Positions 10,801 to 19,098 of a DNA stretch of 50,970 nucleotides are shown one piece after another (the stretch's first letter is position 1; the number at the start of each line of letters is the position of its first letter). Under the pieces are notes generated by a model. The model saw only the letters and a list, made by a program, of their open reading frames with translations. It did no database searches and was not told the origin of the DNA. The stretch lies in NCBI RefSeq assembly GCF_030268885.1, contig NZ_BSSA01000027.1:1-50970 (forward strand), read 5' to 3'. Source of the stretch: Kitasatospora phosalacinea (GTDB lineage Bacteria > Actinomycetota > Actinomycetes > Streptomycetales > Streptomycetaceae). Position numbers and translations under genes: made by a program.

Positions 10801-11834
10801 AAGCTGATGGTGGCGTTGTCGGTTCCCCAGCACTGGTCGCCCGGACTGAGGGTGCCGGTCTTCGGTGCGCCGTCGTCCGCGCACGGCTTGTAGGAGCGCT
10901 CGACGAAGCCCGGGGAGTAGCTGAAGCCGTCACCGATCCAGGAGGCCTGGTTGTTGCTGTTGGAGGTGCGGCCGTCGATGGATCCGGAGTCGTAGTCAAG
11001 GCCGAGCTGGGGTGTGAGACCGCCCGGCATCGGGGTCAGCGGCATGTCGTACGACCAACTGAACGAGCCGCTGTTCAGCGAAGTGGACCAGGTCGAGGCG
11101 CTGGCCAGCGGCGTTGCCGTATAGGTGCCGTTCGGGCCGGCGGTTCCGGCGGTGGCGGCCAGGACCATGACACCCGAAGAGGTCTGGACGCGGGTAGATC
11201 CGGGGGGAGCGGCGGTCAGGGCGTCCGCCTTGACTGTCTGCGCCTCGGTATCGTTGCCGCCGGGCAGGGCCGTCTGGGTCCGACACTCGGCGAGTTGCGG
11301 AGTGGTCAGGGCGCAGGCGGGCAGGCGGACGAGCTTCAGGCGGGATCCGAACGCAGAGCCCGCGGCCTGGGCGAACGACGAGTAGTCGACGCTGACGCCG
11401 TTGTCCTCGTTCACACCGGAGACGGTGAACAGCAGGCCGGTCAGACCTGCCTTCGCTGTGGCGTCCTGGTCGAGGATCTCGACGTGGGCCGTGCTGGCCG
11501 TTCCGGCGGAGGTGACGGTGATCGGGAGCTTGCCGGCCTTGACCGTCTTGCCGCGCCCGGCGGGCACTTCGGCGGTGGCGTTGCCCTTGCCGGGGAGGGC
11601 TCCGTGTTTGTCGTCGGTCTTGCTGGTGGTGGTGTCGGTCTTGCGGGGCTTGGCCTTGGCGTCGGAGGTCTTGACCGGCTTCTCGCGGGAGACGGCGGAG
11701 GGCGGGACGTAGGGCTGGGCCGCCGCGCTGGCGGCCAGGGGCAGGGTCGGCAGCAGCGACCCGACGAGGGTGGCCGCGATCGCCGCGGCTGTCCTGGGCC
11801 GGGCCCGCCGCGCGGCGAACCGTCCGGTTCTCAT
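4860..11834 (-). CDS. RHS polymorphic toxin with HINT domain and barnase-like RNase tip
   Basis: This is a 2324-aa secreted protein. The N-terminus MRTGRFAARRARPRTAAAIA is a basic signal sequence with a hydrophobic core and AAAQP. A Thr/Lys-rich linker, an SpvB-like region (SWIGDGFSYSPGFVERSY) and many YD/RHS repeats follow. The RHS core (YDPTTGRFISVDPLL ... DPSGL) ends near residue 1887. A HINT domain spans about 2070-2213, starting CEFNSFPAGTEVLLADG and ending VLVHNS. The last 111 residues are barnase-like: LPDRPLGYYTESDV, GNRGAERLVFG and YYTSNHYDNFIRL align with barnase Glu73, Arg83/Arg87 and His102 (here about E2284, R2297, R2301, H2316). The ATG at 11832-11834 is chosen because it begins the signal peptide. 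Confidence 0.9.
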   Translation of the reverse strand: MRTGRFAARRARPRTAAAIAATLVGSLLPTLPLAASAAAQPYVPPSAVSREKPVKTSDAKAKPRKTDTTTSKTDDKHGALPGKGNATAEVPAGRGKTVKAGKLPITVTSAGTASTAHVEILDQDATAKAGLTGLLFTVSGVNEDNGVSVDYSSFAQAAGSAFGSRLKLVRLPACALTTPQLAECRTQTALPGGNDTEAQTVKADALTAAPPGSTRVQTSSGVMVLAATAGTAGPNGTYTATPLASASTWSTSLNSGSFSWSYDMPLTPMPGGLTPQLGLDYDSGSIDGRTSNSNNQASWIGDGFSYSPGFVERSYKPCADDGAPKTGTLSPGDQCWGTDNATISFAGHAGELIPVSADEWRIKNDSGTKVVRVRDANRGNGDNDGEYFRATTPEGTTYYFGYNRLPNWTAGKPETKSVYTLPVYGNNTGEPCNSADFASSWCQQGWRWNLDLVVDTHGNDITYWYTPETNNYGRNLTPTDRTPYVRGGRLDHIEYGQQQTDIYSATVKPMARVDFGTGERCLESTAGTCDPANIDANKQYWYDTPWDQTCKDGTDCPQPAPTFFTRTRLTQVVAKTLQADGSYTPVDTWDLKHKWGTADYDYQLLLDSIQHTGSSATPAVVMPKTTFAYKQMVNRLDQTGDGRLPFVKQRLGTITDELGGQIDVNYSAAVCDWTNLPTPQTNTTRCFPQMYQASDTSPIITEWFNKYVVASVIATDRTGGAPDMVTHYSYLGDAAWHYDDEDGLTKDKLKTWSQWRGYAHARIETGGVAGMSTQADHWFLRGMDGDRNDPADKNAKRSVTVNDGEGTTLTDDQAWAGFEYRTEQFDKPGGVILSKTVSTPWKKQTATRSNTWGTTTANLTGTAATRSFTSLDKGVGASWRETRTNTTYDGYGRVTALEDLGDTTEPADDKCTRTTYTDNTTTWILAGVSQIETVAANCSANVNRDTQPDGTSAVLSDVRYRYDNQAYGAPPTKGDVTLAHSLKNRTGTTATYLDSSGTFDTYGRPLTATDLVSTTVFDTTGSTGPVTTASPDARTTSSTYTPAAGRTARLTKTTPPATAGNTATSQSTTTDFDLLRGLPVDSLDANNRRTDVQYDALGRTLKVWLPDRAKSSGQTPDQEFTYTIADGKPSAIATKTLDDDGSQQTAYTLYDGFARPRQSQTPGPDGGRILTDTFYDDRGNPALAYAAYYTAGAPSSTLRNVDDTTNLETQTTTAYDGLGRPVKSTLLAGNGVGTPLSSTLTEYAGDRTTITPPQGGTPTTTITDAAGHTTELRQYKSATPTGAYDATTYRYDPAGHLTRLTDPAGTVWTWTYDQHGHQTKAVDPDSGTATSTYNDRGELTSTTDGRGNTIATVYDNLGRPTETHQDSPTGPLLTSQVWDPAGNKGQLSSSIRHATVGGTTYQYKTAYSLFDALARPTRTTVTVPSVPGQEPLAGTYISGATYRLDGQTKTVTYPAAGNLPAEPVAFTYDSLHRPTQVIGLSDYQTGQTYSPTNKPWQTTLNGTGDKRILVTDSYEWGTQRLASSRTDQYGITGAARAAAYTYDQAGNVTSVTDTSRSGTDRQCFTYDHLARLTEAYTPTADTCPTSPTGTTLGGPAPYWTSWTYNTNGTRATETRHDPAGNTANNATTTYTYPAATAARPHALTGTSTVTGALGTPVLESYGYDSAGNTTTRNLKPAGNRSSDETLTWNTENRLSRLAATVKTTTGSTTTTTNRSTDYLYDASGNRLIGHTLDTADPAAENWTLYLGNTELKLVKGATKATATRYYALGSATAVRTDDNKLTYQSADHHGTAEVNIDATTGATDQRHTLPFGATRGTSPATWAGNRGFLGGTTEPTGLTHLAARDYDPTTGRFISVDPLLSPTDPQALAGYTYSTNNPLTYSDPSGLMKYAGATEGGGTIQDDLCEGASCRMRYTDRKDLPNNGTYTLIYPGVAIRNDNPAFDKIRKAMYDRIAKNCAGWNHEFGCNDVTNTNAQPGSQAYDSNISQLLITKFHASCMDVGRCDASVTAGAIIGGGWLQSQFGNFNAEGYSRTPKPYTGNSGWSAGTFKGQSSKLQKEESSREQGAVTTCEFNSFPAGTEVLLADGATAPIETLKVGDIVLAADPETGQTSPQRIDATIATPDDRGFTTLTLEDTGSITATDHHPFWLETRKSWVEASDVQVGEALRTSSGTISRVVATRHSATLLAAYNLTVNGVHTYYVLAGETPVLVHNSNCLFGAPLREGIFGQSKAATQNRIQEVVDFYDMNGRPPAMTHQGGRRGRPAGEYGNGNGQLPDRPLGYYTESDVWPSGSGTGNRGAERLVFGRKGEVYYTSNHYDNFIRLR

Positions 11835-11903
11835 GGTGTGGTGGCTCCCGTGTCGAAGGGATGCCCCTGCAGGTGGGCGACCGTCGGGGCGTGGAAGGGC
11901 GCC

Positions 11904-11930
11904 GGCCGGGCAGCTGGGTGCTGCCCGGCC
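11904..11930 (-). other. Intercistronic hairpin between LamG and RHS genes
   Basis: GGCCGGGCAG and CTGCCCGGCC form a 10-bp stem with a 7-nt loop in the 113-bp spacer. It could lower read-through or set mRNA stability between the two large genes. There is no U-tract, so full termination is uncertain. Confidence 0.5.
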
Positions 11931-11947
11931 CGGACCGGTGTGGGGAC

Positions 11948-14900
11948 TCAGAGGTCGGTGGCGGTGTCCAGCTCGGCGTTGGGGTCGGCGAGGCGCAGGA
12001 TCTGCGCGGGACTCAGCACGCCCTGGTAGACCCAGACGTCGTCCAGTTCGCCGGAGAAGTACTCGCCCCACGCCCCGGCGGAGCGGGTGCGGCCGAACTG
12101 CAGGCTGTCGCCCGCCTCGTACGGCTGCGGAGCCCCGGTGGAGGAGACGTGGGGGACGCAGCCGGTCGTGCCGGCGATGCAGGTCTGGTTCTCCACTTGG
12201 CCGTTGACGTACAGCACGAGCCGGTCGGAGAAGGCGTCGTAGGTGAGGGCCAGGTGGGTCCAGTTTTCCAGGACCGAATAGGCCGGGGTGTGGGCGACCA
12301 GGGTGCGGTTGGCGCCGCTGGCGTCGGAGTCGCGGACCTCGGCCTGCCATTCGCCGGTGGGTTGCTGGTTGGCGTCCAGGCCGAGCGTGTGCCAGCGCAG
12401 GGTGACCGCGCTGTTGTTGGCTCCGGGAAGGGAGAGCACGGTCATGTCCCTGGTCGGGAGCCCGGCGGTGTTCGCCCAGGCGGCCAGGGTGAAGCTCTGG
12501 CCGGTGTGCACGGGCGCGCCGGTGGTCGCGGCGTAGCCGGTGGTGCCGTTCAGCATCAGGGTGCCGTGGTTGGGCAGGATGCCGCCGTCGGCGTTGACGG
12601 AGGCGCCGCCGCCGAGAGTGGCCGCGAGGGGGCCGGGGTCGTCTCCGGGGCGGGCTTCACCGGGGGTGGTGGCCGGGGTGCCGGTGACCGTGGCGAGCTT
12701 CCACCGGCCGGCCAGCTGCGGGCGCTGCTGGACCAGGGCGGACGCTTCGGGCGTGGTGACGACGCGGTCGTAGACGCGGACGTCGTCGACGTCGCCGCCG
12801 AAGTAGTCGACGTTAGCGCCCTCGCGGCTGCTGGCGCCGATCTGCAGGGGTCCGGGGGTGACCCACGGGGAGTTCTGCGTGTAGTCGGACTCGCCGACCA
12901 GGTAGCCGTTGATGTAGAGGCGCAGCTTCTTCGCGGTGGTGTCGTTCACGCCCAGCAGGTGGGTCCACTCCTCGCTGGTGGTGTCGCCCGCGTAGCACGG
13001 CACGCCGTTGATCTGGGTGCCTGGGGTGCAGTCCGGCTGGGCGGTGCGCACGAGGGTGTCGGTGGCGGTGTCCTCCTTGTAGCGGCCGAATGTCCAGCGC
13101 TTGGTGGAGGCGGAGTAGTAGAGCGCGAGTTCGCTGTTGTGCGCGCCCGTCTGGCTGAGCACGGTCTTCGCGGCGGTGTCGCTGTCCGCGAGCTTGGGCA
13201 GTTTCACCCACGCCGAGACGGAGAAGTCACGGGTACCGTCGACCTGCGGACGGGCGGTGCGCAGGTAGTCGTCCGTGCCGTCCAGGTGGACCGCCTTGCC
13301 TGAGACACCGGCTGCGGTGGTCTGGGCGTCGTTGTAGCTGGTCAGGGGGTCGGTCTCGGGAGCGCCGATGACGGGTCCGGTGTTCTCGTCGAGGTGCCAC
13401 ACGGCCTTGGCCGGGGCGCCGGCGGGCTGCTGGTCGGCGGCGACCGCGGCGGCTTGGGCGGCCGTCAGCGGCCGGTCCCAGAGCTTGACCTCGTCGACCG
13501 AGCCCGGCCAGGCGGCGGACCACAGGCCCTTCCACCGGTCACGGCCGATCTGCACCGGCCCGTGGCCGTCCCACAGTGAGGAGGGCACGACGGTGGATCC
13601 GGCCTGCGCGCCGTTGACGTACAGCACGAGGGCGTGGCCGGGAGCGTCGTAGACGCCGGTCAGGTGGGTCCACTGACCGGTCGGCGCCGCGGTGGACGCG
13701 CTCGCCGAGAAGGTGGTGTTGTCAGCGTCGCCGGCCGCGCTCTGCACCTTGAACGTCCAACGGCTCTCGGTGTCGTTGATGATGTAGGCGCCCAGGGTGA
13801 AGGCGTAGTAGTTCTGGCCGTTCTGGCTCACCGCGACACGGCTGGTGGTCGCGCCGTTGAAGAGCACCCACGCGGAGACGGAGAAGCTCTTGGAGGTGTC
13901 GAGCACCGCCGCGTCGGTCTGCGCGTAGCCGGTGGACGGATTTCCGTTGAGTGCGAGGGCGGATCCGAGGTGCCCGGCCGCCCCGGCGGTGGCGCCGGTT
14001 CCGAGCGCGGCCGGGACCTGGGCGCCAGCGCCGTTCAGGCTGCCGTCCATGCTCCAGCCGGCACGCTGGCCCTGTCCGTTGAGGACGTTGAAGTAGTACG
14101 TCTCGGGCTGCGAGGCGTTGCCCGAGCCGTCGACCGCACGGGCGGAGACGAAGTGCAGGCCGGAGGTCTGCGGGAGCGCTTTGACGGTCTGCTGGGCGCC
14201 GCCGGTGGTGGCGACCTCGTTGGCCGAGGACGGCGCCGCATCCAGACCCCACTGGTACTTGACGACGTCGGTGGAGGCCGACTTCAGCGTGAAGGTGCCG
14301 TAGCGGCCCACCCCGTCCGTCCAGGGGAGCTCGGCGGTGGCGTCGTTGGATCCGGGGTAGTTCGGCGACGTCACCGCCGGGCCCTCGGGCGCGGAGGTGT
14401 CCACCGAGAAGTAGCAGCCGGTCGGATCGCCCTCAGACGACCAGGGGCTCCAGGCGGCGCCGTCCCAGGCCCTGGCCTCCCAACTCAGCGTGGCGCTGTG
14501 CGGGAACTCGTCCGGAAGTGTCCAGGAGAAGATCGAGCCCGAGCCCTTGAAGTCCGCGTACGACGGCGGATTGTCCTCCGCCCCGGTGGACCACCAGTGG
14601 CGCCGCAGCCCGTCGCCGGCATCCCAGTTGACGGCGAACTGCACGCCGACGGCCTCTCCGTCCGGGTCGCTCGCCCGCACCGTGACCTGCGGCAAACGGT
14701 TGATCTTCACCGGATCGCTCTGGCAGACCGAGCCCGGCGACATCGTCATGTCCCCGTTCGGAATCTGGTTCGGGCTGGCGTTGTAGTAGACCTGCAGGTA
14801 GACGCCGTCGGTGAACCGCTTCCAGCCGTTCAGGTCGCTTTCGTCCTGCGCTTTCAGGCCGAAGGTGATGGTCTGCCATCCACCGTTCGCGGCGTCCTGC

Positions 14901-16318
14901 ACCAGGTTCTTCACCCCCGCGTCACGGTCGCCGCCCCATTCGATCCAGCCCGCGTCACAGCCGCTGTTGCCCTTGGCCGCGGTGATGCTCTGCACCTTCC
15001 GCAGCCAGAAGTTGGAGTTGTTCTGCGAGTTCCAGGTCAGGCTCCTGGAGATAGCGCCGCTCCACCACAGCTCGACCGGACGCGGCTTCGTGCAGTCGTA
15101 GGTGTGGTTCTCCCAGGTGCCGAACGTGGCCCTGAGGATCTGCTTGCCGAGGTACGGGCCGGTCGGAACCTGGTAGAACGAGCGCTTCACGTCGTTCGGC
15201 GCACACCTCGAGGTGTCCCCGCAGAAGCCCAGACCCCAGTCGTGCACCGGCGTCGAGTCGTAGGAGAAGTGCCAGTAGGGCTGGTTCGGGAGGTAGCGCG
15301 AAACCCCGGCCCACTCGGAGGCGCTGGCGGTGTGCCAGGCGGGGTCGATCATCACCGGGAAGACCGTCGCCGGATCGTCCAGCAGCGCCTGGTCCGGCGT
15401 CAGGACCATCTCGTTCTTCGGCAGCTCCACCTTCAGCTTCGCCACCTTCGCGGCCTCACTCGGTCCGGAGGCGGCTCCGCCGCGGGCTTCGGCGGCGGCC
15501 GGAGCGGTGTCCGCCCTCGTCTTCGCGGAGGGTGCCGGACCAGCGGCCGCCAGCGCGGCGGAGGAATCCCACATCACGGGGGTGGGCGCCTCGAACACCG
15601 TGCCGCCACCGGACTGGTCGACCGCCTTCAGCGAGCCGTCACCCTGCTGCCCGACCGCCAGGCCGTCGGCCTGCAGGCCCAGTCGCAGCCGGTCCAGTTC
15701 GGGGTTCTTCGCCGCAGCCGCATCGTGCACCACCAGCACCTGCGTGAAGCCGGTCGCCTCGGCGGTCAGCCGAAGGTCCACACCCGGCAGGATCGACCGG
15801 TACTCGGCCGTGTTCCCGTCCAGCACCGGCGCCGGCAAGGCCTTCGGCCAGGTCAGCTTCAGCACCTTCCCGGCCCGCTCGATGCGCACCAGCGGCTGCT
15901 TGGCTCCGCCACCGGAGAACTCGATGTCGGCGGTGGCCGCCTTCGGCGCCACCGCGCCGCCCGGCAGCACCGCGAGCGTCGGGTCGACGTCCACCCAGCG
16001 GCCGGCCTTGCGCACCCTCTTGGGCTGCACGTAGGTCGTCGACAGCAACGTGCCGTCGGGTTGCGCCACGACGTCGGAGTTCTCCCGCTTCAGTGCCTCG
16101 ACCTCGACGGGTTTGCCGGTCCGTTTCGCCTCCGCGACCGCCGCAATCTCCGCGGTGTCCTCCGCTGAAGTAGTCACTGTTGCAGGCCGGACCGGCTCCG
16201 CACCGGAAGCCGCAGCCACCGCTCCCGGAACAACGAATGTCCCTGCGAGCGTTCCAGCGGCGAGCAGGGCGGCGGACACGCCGCGCCCCCACCCCGTCCG
16301 CACGGATCTCTTCCGCAC
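11948..16318 (-). CDS. Secreted multi-LamG (concanavalin-like) protein
   Basis: This is a 1456-aa protein. A signal peptide (MRKRSVRTGWGRGVSAALLA ... AVAAASG) is followed by a beta-rich N-terminal region (RWVDVDPTLAVLPGG, YRSILPGVDLRL). Next are a DNRLRE/fibronectin-like middle region and three LamG-type jellyroll domains. These begin near residues 755 (GWSMDGSLNGAG, then SFSVSAWVLF), 970 (AVWHLDENTG, DFSVSAWVKL) and 1205 (GRWKLATVTG, SFTLAAWANT). Each ends in a motif such as VDEVKLWDRPLT or LDDVWVYQGVLS. Proteins of this build often precede RHS toxins in actinobacteria; a role in surface display or target binding is inferred. The GTG start is supported by AGGGG upstream. Confidence 0.85.
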   Translation of the reverse strand: MRKRSVRTGWGRGVSAALLAAGTLAGTFVVPGAVAAASGAEPVRPATVTTSAEDTAEIAAVAEAKRTGKPVEVEALKRENSDVVAQPDGTLLSTTYVQPKRVRKAGRWVDVDPTLAVLPGGAVAPKAATADIEFSGGGAKQPLVRIERAGKVLKLTWPKALPAPVLDGNTAEYRSILPGVDLRLTAEATGFTQVLVVHDAAAAKNPELDRLRLGLQADGLAVGQQGDGSLKAVDQSGGGTVFEAPTPVMWDSSAALAAAGPAPSAKTRADTAPAAAEARGGAASGPSEAAKVAKLKVELPKNEMVLTPDQALLDDPATVFPVMIDPAWHTASASEWAGVSRYLPNQPYWHFSYDSTPVHDWGLGFCGDTSRCAPNDVKRSFYQVPTGPYLGKQILRATFGTWENHTYDCTKPRPVELWWSGAISRSLTWNSQNNSNFWLRKVQSITAAKGNSGCDAGWIEWGGDRDAGVKNLVQDAANGGWQTITFGLKAQDESDLNGWKRFTDGVYLQVYYNASPNQIPNGDMTMSPGSVCQSDPVKINRLPQVTVRASDPDGEAVGVQFAVNWDAGDGLRRHWWSTGAEDNPPSYADFKGSGSIFSWTLPDEFPHSATLSWEARAWDGAAWSPWSSEGDPTGCYFSVDTSAPEGPAVTSPNYPGSNDATAELPWTDGVGRYGTFTLKSASTDVVKYQWGLDAAPSSANEVATTGGAQQTVKALPQTSGLHFVSARAVDGSGNASQPETYYFNVLNGQGQRAGWSMDGSLNGAGAQVPAALGTGATAGAAGHLGSALALNGNPSTGYAQTDAAVLDTSKSFSVSAWVLFNGATTSRVAVSQNGQNYYAFTLGAYIINDTESRWTFKVQSAAGDADNTTFSASASTAAPTGQWTHLTGVYDAPGHALVLYVNGAQAGSTVVPSSLWDGHGPVQIGRDRWKGLWSAAWPGSVDEVKLWDRPLTAAQAAAVAADQQPAGAPAKAVWHLDENTGPVIGAPETDPLTSYNDAQTTAAGVSGKAVHLDGTDDYLRTARPQVDGTRDFSVSAWVKLPKLADSDTAAKTVLSQTGAHNSELALYYSASTKRWTFGRYKEDTATDTLVRTAQPDCTPGTQINGVPCYAGDTTSEEWTHLLGVNDTTAKKLRLYINGYLVGESDYTQNSPWVTPGPLQIGASSREGANVDYFGGDVDDVRVYDRVVTTPEASALVQQRPQLAGRWKLATVTGTPATTPGEARPGDDPGPLAATLGGGASVNADGGILPNHGTLMLNGTTGYAATTGAPVHTGQSFTLAAWANTAGLPTRDMTVLSLPGANNSAVTLRWHTLGLDANQQPTGEWQAEVRDSDASGANRTLVAHTPAYSVLENWTHLALTYDAFSDRLVLYVNGQVENQTCIAGTTGCVPHVSSTGAPQPYEAGDSLQFGRTRSAGAWGEYFSGELDDVWVYQGVLSPAQILRLADPNAELDTATDL

Positions 16319-16565
16319 GCCACACCCCTATGAGATAGACGACCATCACCTGTCAGCCGGATGCTCACGTGGTGCGGCAGCTCGGGCCTCCGGTCAACCA
16401 CGGAGGTCTTCGTGGCACCGGGCGTCAGTGCCCCCGGCCCCGGCAACGCTGCCGGCGCGACTGCCGGTCGAGAGGCCCCGGTCCCGCTGTCGGGGTTCAG
16501 ATTCCCCGCATGATGATCACGGGACTATCCATTTCGGGTTTGCGGCGGTGCACGTTTGTGGATAG

Positions 16566-17555
16566 TCAGTGACGACTACGCGTGGTCTCCGACGGCGAAC
16601 ACCCGTAGGCGGCACGGTACTCGGCGCTGAACCGGCCGAGGTGCGTGAAGCCCCACCGGCAGGCGACCTCGGTCACCGTCCCCCTGGCACTGCCGTCCGC
16701 GATCGCCTTCAGATCGTGGTGGGCGTGGTCGAGGCGCACCCTGCGCAGGTAGGCCAGTGGTGTGGTGTCCAGATGCGTCCGGAACGCCTCGCGCAGCGTG
16801 CGGACACTGACCCGCGCGGCTTGCGCGATGTCGCAGACCGACACGGCGTCACCCGCCCGCTCGTCACAGAACTCCGTGGCCCTGCGCAGGGCGCTCGGCA
16901 GCAGCGCCGCTGCGCGGTCCGCCGAGTTGCTCCAGGAGTGCGGCTGGGCACCCAGCAGGGTGTCGACCAGCAGCCGCTCGAAATGCCGCACCCCCAACTC
17001 CGAGCTGCGGCTCAAGGGAGAGAGAACGAACTGCCGGAACGACTGGACGAGCGCGAGCCAGGACTGCACGGCCGGGTCCGCTGGGTCGAGCACGTGCTGG
17101 TCAAAGCGCAGCGGCTTGTGCGGAACGTCCCCCAGCCGCACCGCGAGGACCTCCTCCACGAGCTGGCGGGACATCGCCAGCGCCGAGTTGACGGCCAGGT
17201 GGTCCTGCTCCGTCAACACCGAATCCCCCGGCCCGCCGGCGCACAGCGGCGACGACAACGCAGCTCCGTTCACGACTACCGCCACACTGCCGACCTGCGG
17301 CAGCTGACAGTAGAAATCGGGCAAGTCCCCCACCCGCAGCCTGACGGGGGCACCGAAGCCCAAGTCGTAGAGCCCGACCGAGCCCGCGTGGAAGACCTGG
17401 AGCCGACCCGGCAGCACCTGCTTGCCCAAGATCGTCAGCCGGTGCGGCGACAGGCGGCTGCTCACGACCTCGTGCAACTCCTCGATGTCCGCACCCTCGT
17501 AGAGCGAGAGCGGACCCGCCGTACCGTCGCCACAACCCACCGCTTCGACCACCAC
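16566..17555 (-). CDS. AraC-family transcriptional regulator
   Basis: This is a protein of about 329 aa. It has an N-terminal AraC-binding-type sensor domain (residues about 1-210: DIEELHEVVSSRLSPHRLTI, FCYQL-type strands) and a C-terminal pair of HTH motifs. The motifs are VSVCDIAQAARVSVRTLREA and TVTEVACRWGFTHLGRFSAE, the classic AraC signature, ending YGCSPSETTR. The open frame extends upstream to 18338. GTG 17555 is chosen because a GGAAGGGGGG tract lies just before it, the length suits the family, and upstream translation is compositionally junk. A GTG at 17552 is equally possible. The regulator's ligand and targets are unknown; a GACTATCC/GGATAGTC inverted repeat spans its stop codon. 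Confidence 0.85.
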   Translation of the reverse strand: MVVEAVGCGDGTAGPLSLYEGADIEELHEVVSSRLSPHRLTILGKQVLPGRLQVFHAGSVGLYDLGFGAPVRLRVGDLPDFYCQLPQVGSVAVVVNGAALSSPLCAGGPGDSVLTEQDHLAVNSALAMSRQLVEEVLAVRLGDVPHKPLRFDQHVLDPADPAVQSWLALVQSFRQFVLSPLSRSSELGVRHFERLLVDTLLGAQPHSWSNSADRAAALLPSALRRATEFCDERAGDAVSVCDIAQAARVSVRTLREAFRTHLDTTPLAYLRRVRLDHAHHDLKAIADGSARGTVTEVACRWGFTHLGRFSAEYRAAYGCSPSETTRSRH

Positions 17556-18106
17556 ACGCCCCCCTTCCTGCCAGCCCCGAAGTCCACCTCGTCCCAAAGC
17601 CGGTGGAGGCCGGCTCAACCCTGCCGCAAACGCTTCCCCGGAGCAACCAAGATCACCATCGGGAAGGGGACGACAGCACTGGTCAGGGGGCAGCGGCAGG
17701 GGCGAGGGGCCTGCGGACCACAGCAGCCCTCCGCGCGTCCGTGGTGGTGCTCTGCATTGGCGGAGCGGAAGGCGAACTCGTCGCCGTCGAGCACCCGCGG
17801 TGCCCGTGCAACCGGCCGTCATTTTGGTCGTGGTGGTTGGTGGCTGAGCTGGAGTGTTGGGATTGGTTTGGAGTGTGGCCTGGCTTCTGAGAGAAGGCGG
17901 CGCCGCCGTCGGCGGGCCCCGGCTCGCTGTCGCCCGTCGGCAGAGCCTGGTCGAAGGAGTACTGGCCGGGCTGGGCGGGATCGTGCACGGGACCACCTTG
18001 TTCTCGCCCGGGCTGCGCCGGTTTCCGCGGCGCAGCCCGAGCCTATGACCTGCCGCTCCGCCGATAGGGCCCGGTTGAGACCGGGGTGCCGGGGCGGAGC
18101 AGGCGG
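17556..18106. other. Intergenic stretch upstream of the AraC gene
   Basis: No supportable gene is seen. It presumably contains the AraC promoter. A hairpin with an 11-bp perfect stem (CGGGCTGCGCC / GGCGCAGCCCG, 18009-18039) may terminate transcription arriving on the minus strand from the fragment at 18107-18427. A short minus-strand frame starting MHDPAQPGQYSFDQALPTG near 17988 looks protein-like for about 60 residues but has no recognisable family. Confidence 0.4.
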
Positions 18107-18427
18107 TCAGGACTCCTCGGATTCCTGCTGGTAGCGCACTGCGCGTGCCCGGACGGAGCCGAAAGACTCGCCGGCGCGCAGTCGGCGGGCGAGCGTCATC
18201 CCCTCGATCCGCAGGTGAAGGATGTTCAGGTCCAGTCCTCCGTCCCGGCACTGGCCGGCGAGGGGGGCGTTGTAGACGCCCAGCAGCGACGCCCAGGAGC
18301 GGGCCTCCACCGCGGTGGAGAACTTCAACTGCTCCCACTGCCGGGCGAGCAGCGCTCGGCTGGTGGGCGCCAACTCGAGAGTCAGGGCGGCGAGGGCTTC
18401 CTCGATCTCCGCAGCGGAGGCGACGGG
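18107..18427 (-). pseudogene. C-terminal fragment of a hypothetical protein
   Basis: The minus-strand frame reads EIEEALAALTLELAPTSRAL, then RQWEQLKFSTAVEARSW, LRIEGMTLARRLRAGES and ends RYQQESEES. It is an ordinary helical protein sequence. Upstream the frame loses good coding character around 18430-18560, where it meets the truncated TPR gene on the other strand. Only a TTG is available as a start (18373). I read it as the tail of a gene cut off by recombination; the family is not recognised. Confidence 0.45.
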
Positions 18428-18561
18428 CGCCAGCGGCAGCGGGCGGGCGGGGCGCCGGTCGCGCGAGCGCGGAGTACGGGCCGCAGGAACGCCGCCGTGC
18501 CGTCGGTCCCGGCCGGAGCGCGCAGCGCCGGTGCAGGCACCGCGGCGCTGGAGGCGGCGGA

Positions 18562-19098
18562 GGTCAACGCGCCATCGCCCTGCACGAACGCAACCTCGCC
18601 GACCACGAACGCGTCCTCGGCCCCGACCACCCCGCCACGTTGTCTTCGCGCAACAACCTCGCCTACACCTACCAGGCGGCCGGCGACCTCGAACGTGCCA
18701 TCACCCTGTTTGAGAGGACCCTCGCTGACAGCGAACGCGTCCTGGGCCCTGACCACCCCGACATCTTGATCAGCCGCAACAACCTTGCCGGCGCCTATGA
18801 GTCCGCAGGCGACCTCGTGCGTGCTATCGAGCTTTACGAGAGCGTCCTCGTCGACCGCGAACGCGTCCTGGGCCCTGACCACCCCGCCACGTTGTCTTCG
18901 CGCAACGATCTCGCCTACACCTGCCAGGCAGCCGGTGACTTCGCCCGCGCCATCGCCCTGTACGAGAGGGCCCTCGCCGACCATGAAAGCGTTCTTGGTG
19001 CAGGCCATCCCAACACTGAGATCGTGCGTCGGAATCTGGCCCAAGCTAGAGCCGTGTGGCCGCGGCACCAGGGCGGCGTAGGCGTCGCTCCTCGGTGA
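18562..19098 (+). pseudogene. Truncated tetratricopeptide-repeat (TPR) protein
   Basis: Four TPR units of 42 residues are visible, of the kinesin-light-chain-like type common in actinobacteria (ALHERNLADHERVLGPDHPA, TLSSRNNLAYTYQAAGDLER). The units are alike at DNA level, with nearly identical 75-bp blocks 252 bp apart. Coding starts abruptly near 18562 with no start codon in the TPR phase that gives sensible protein. The usual N-terminal NB-ARC or other domain is therefore missing. The fragment ends normally at 19098 after VRRNLAQARAVWPRH. It is likely a non-functional relic, placed head to head with the truncated minus-strand gene at 18107-18427. Confidence 0.65.

Noticed and set aside
4860..12350. 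A 2496-aa reading of the RHS gene with 172 more N-terminal residues
   Set aside because: The extra part is out-of-frame translation of the LamG gene end. The signal peptide begins at the ATG at 11834.
16566..18338. A 590-aa reading of the AraC gene
   Set aside because: The upstream third is Arg/Pro-rich with no domain. A ribosome-binding site and normal family length support a start near 17555.
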